In this document: positions 5,427 to 6,621 of the stretch, in pieces
Numbering within the stretch: the stretch's first letter is position 1
Layout of the letters: every line of letters begins with the position of its first letter
Notes under the pieces: generated by a model
Databases searched by the model: none
The model's input: the letters and a program-made list of their open reading frames with translations, nothing else
Told to the model about the DNA's origin: nothing
NCBI GenBank assembly: GCA_025057715.1
Contig: JANWVD010000048.1
Coordinates: 1 to 6,621, forward strand
Direction: 5' to 3'
DNA: 6,621 nucleotides
From: Aquificaceae bacterium
Lineage (GTDB): Bacteria > Aquificota > Aquificia > Aquificales > Aquificaceae
Made by a program: the position numbers and the translations under genes

Positions 5427-6296
5427 AAGTCTCTCTTTTATGGTGAGCCCTATCTTAGAGGGGTCTCTAATGACAATTGCCCCTGCAGACTCTAAAGCGT
5501 TGATTTTTGCCTCTGCTGTGCCTAAGTTTCCTGAGATTATAGCGCCGGCATGTCCCATGCGCCTATTAGGGGGCGCGCTTATGCCAGCTATGTAGGCAAA
5601 GACGGGCTTTTTAACATGGTTTTTGATGTAAGCTGCAGCTCTTTCTTCCTCCGCACCACCAATCTCGCCAATTAGCAATATCGCCTCGGTTTGGTTATCT
5701 TCGTTAAACATTCTTACAACATCCTCGTGGGAAAGCCCGTGAATAGGGTCCCCGCCAATTCCGACCGCAGTTGATTGTCCTATGTTAAGAAGACTTAGCT
5801 GATGCGCAGCCTCGTATGTCAAGGTCCCGCTTCTTGAGACAATACCGACATTTCCGGGTTTAAAGACATGCCCCGGCATTATGCCAACCTTTGCCTCGCC
5901 GGGGGTAATAAGCCCTGGACAGTTAGGTCCTATCAAAATAGCGTCTTGATAGTCCGAAAGCAGCTTCCTTTTGACAAGTAGCATATCCCTAACAGGGATG
6001 CCCTCTGTGATGCAAACCACAAGCTTTATCCCAGCATCAAGGGCTTCTAAAATCGCGTCTGAGGCAAAGGGCGCAGGCACAAATATGAGAGAGCAGTTAG
6101 CCCCGGTTTGCTCTTTGGCCTCTGCGACGCTATTAAAGATTGGAATCCCGTCAAGGGTTTGACCACCCTTGCCGGGTGTTACACCAGCAACAACTAAAGT
6201 GCCATAGGCTTTGCACTGAAGTGCATGAAAAGAGCCTTCCTTGCCGGTAATGCCCTGAACGAGCACCCTTGTTTCCTTATTAACCAAAATTGACAT
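5421..6296 (-). CDS. sucD: Succinyl-CoA synthetase (ADP-forming) alpha subunit
   Basis: Alpha subunit of the enzyme that interconverts succinyl-CoA with succinate plus CoA, coupled to ATP or GTP, in the TCA or reductive TCA cycle. From the ATG at 6296 it has 291 residues, the usual length. The N-terminal CoA-binding Rossmann domain has Q-G-I-T-G-K-E-G-S-F-H and G-V-T-P-G-K-G-G. The ligase domain has G-P-N-C-P-G, S-R-S-G-T-L-T-Y-E and G-I-G-G-D-P. R-M-G-H-A-G-A contains the phosphohistidine H249 (H246 in E. coli). A TTG directly upstream (6299) could extend it by one residue, but ATG with GGAGG 6 nt away is better. The beta subunit is divergent instead of upstream in the same operon. A citryl-CoA synthetase small subunit is a possible alternative, since the two are homologous; the partner subunit decides this. 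Confidence 0.94.
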   Translation of the reverse strand: MSILVNKETRVLVQGITGKEGSFHALQCKAYGTLVVAGVTPGKGGQTLDGIPIFNSVAEAKEQTGANCSLIFVPAPFASDAILEALDAGIKLVVCITEGIPVRDMLLVKRKLLSDYQDAILIGPNCPGLITPGEAKVGIMPGHVFKPGNVGIVSRSGTLTYEAAHQLSLLNIGQSTAVGIGGDPIHGLSHEDVVRMFNEDNQTEAILLIGEIGGAEEERAAAYIKNHVKKPVFAYIAGISAPPNRRMGHAGAIISGNLGTAEAKINALESAGAIVIRDPSKIGLTIKERLK

Positions 6297-6330
6297 CAAA
6301 CACCTCCTTAACTTGCGAGATTGTATAATA
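6297..6330 (-). promoter_or_regulatory. sucD leader, RBS and probable -10 box
   Basis: On the minus strand TAAGGAGGTG (6310-6301) is a near-perfect SD, with GGAGG (6307-6303) 6 nt before the ATG at 6296. TATTAT (6330-6325) is the likely -10, giving a leader of about 22 nt. No good -35 is seen. The -10 overlaps the sucC -10 on the other strand. Confidence 0.55.
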
Positions 6331-6336
6331 ACCTGA
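6324..6336 (+). promoter_or_regulatory. sucC -10 box, predicting a leaderless transcript
   Basis: A perfect TATAAT (6324-6329) lies 7 nt before the sucC ATG at 6337, so transcription should begin at the start codon or within a base or two. TG directly precedes the box. No recognisable -35 and no SD are present. The -10 to ATG spacing equals that of serA. Confidence 0.6.
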
Positions 6337-6621
6337 ATGAATCTATATGAATACGAAGCTTATGAGAAAGTATTAAAGAGGTTTAATGTCCCCACGCTTA
6401 GGTATTTATTTGCAGACCACCTAAGCGACGATGTTGTTGACTTTTTAAACCAGCTTGGCCAATGCGTCATTAAGTCGCAGGTCCTTGTTGGCAAGCGCGG
6501 CAAAGCAGGGGCTGTGAAGCTTTGCACCTCCCCGGAGGATGCCATAGAGACCTTTAACGCGCTTATTAACTTCCCCGTCTATGGGGAATTGCCCGCCGGG
6601 CTTTTGATAGTAGAAAAAGCA
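6337..6621 (+). CDS. sucC: Succinyl-CoA synthetase beta subunit or close ATP-grasp homologue (3' truncated by window edge)
   Basis: The first 95 residues of the nucleotide- and carboxylate-binding subunit that pairs with SucD. The N-terminus MNLYEYEA matches the family MNLHEYQA. Further in, V-I-K-S-Q-V-L-V-G-K-R-G-K-A-G-A-V-K-L aligns without gaps to the ATP-grasp N-domain, with K46, R54, G55 and K56 at the E. coli numbers. The usual H-A-G-G at 50-53 is L-V-G-K here, a substitution that recalls the K-R-R-G-K segment of ATP-citrate lyase. The enzyme may therefore be a true succinyl-CoA synthetase or an acyl/citryl-CoA synthetase relative. The start is certain: a TGA (6334-6336) lies directly before the ATG in frame. 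No SD is present. The gene diverges from sucD across 40 bp. Confidence 0.88.
   Translation, partial: MNLYEYEAYEKVLKRFNVPTLRYLFADHLSDDVVDFLNQLGQCVIKSQVLVGKRGKAGAVKLCTSPEDAIETFNALINFPVYGELPAGLLIVEKA

Noticed and set aside
6297..6299. TTG start of sucD one codon upstream
   Set aside because: Only 3 nt from GGAGG, whereas the next codon is ATG at a normal 6-nt spacing.

Overview
The window looks like a compact bacterial chromosome segment of low-to-moderate GC. Evidence for a bacterium is the near-consensus sigma-70 type promoters, the Shine-Dalgarno (SD) sites and the intrinsic terminators. Arginine is often AGA/AGG and isoleucine often ATA. The peroxiredoxin resembles the long 1-Cys/Prx6 group best known from archaea and thermophiles. 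This fits a thermophilic or anaerobic lineage, but I cannot name the organism from sequence alone. No mobile element, CRISPR array, rRNA or tRNA is visible.

Layout, left to right. (1) 1-300 (+) is the 3' end of an unrecognised gene. It converges on (2) an unassigned membrane protein (353-1597, -) whose soluble N-terminus is a tandem duplication. (3) A divergent pair of extended -10 promoters separates it from serA (1651-3237, +), and gmk (3234-3848, +) overlaps the serA end by 4 nt. (4) gmk converges, with a 2-bp gap, on a secreted SCP2-like protein (3851-4333, -). That gene's terminator lies inside the last codons of gmk. (5) A 162-bp divergent intergenic region carries both promoters and a Fur/PerR-like operator for a peroxiredoxin (4496-5167, +), which is followed directly by a 75-aa winged-helix protein (5168-5395, +). 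(6) A strong terminator lies between this pair and sucD (5421-6296, -). (7) sucD diverges from the 5' part of sucC (6337 to window end, +).

The recognised genes are housekeeping: serine biosynthesis (SerA), GMP phosphorylation (Gmk), the acyl-CoA ligase step of the TCA or reductive TCA cycle (SucC/SucD) and peroxide defence (Prx with a small regulator). The unusual signal is in gene organisation and expression. serA and sucC appear leaderless, each with exactly 7 nt between the -10 box and ATG. The two succinyl-CoA synthetase subunits are transcribed divergently rather than as a sucCD operon. A terminator is embedded in coding sequence. The membrane protein has an undescribed-looking duplicated N-terminal domain.
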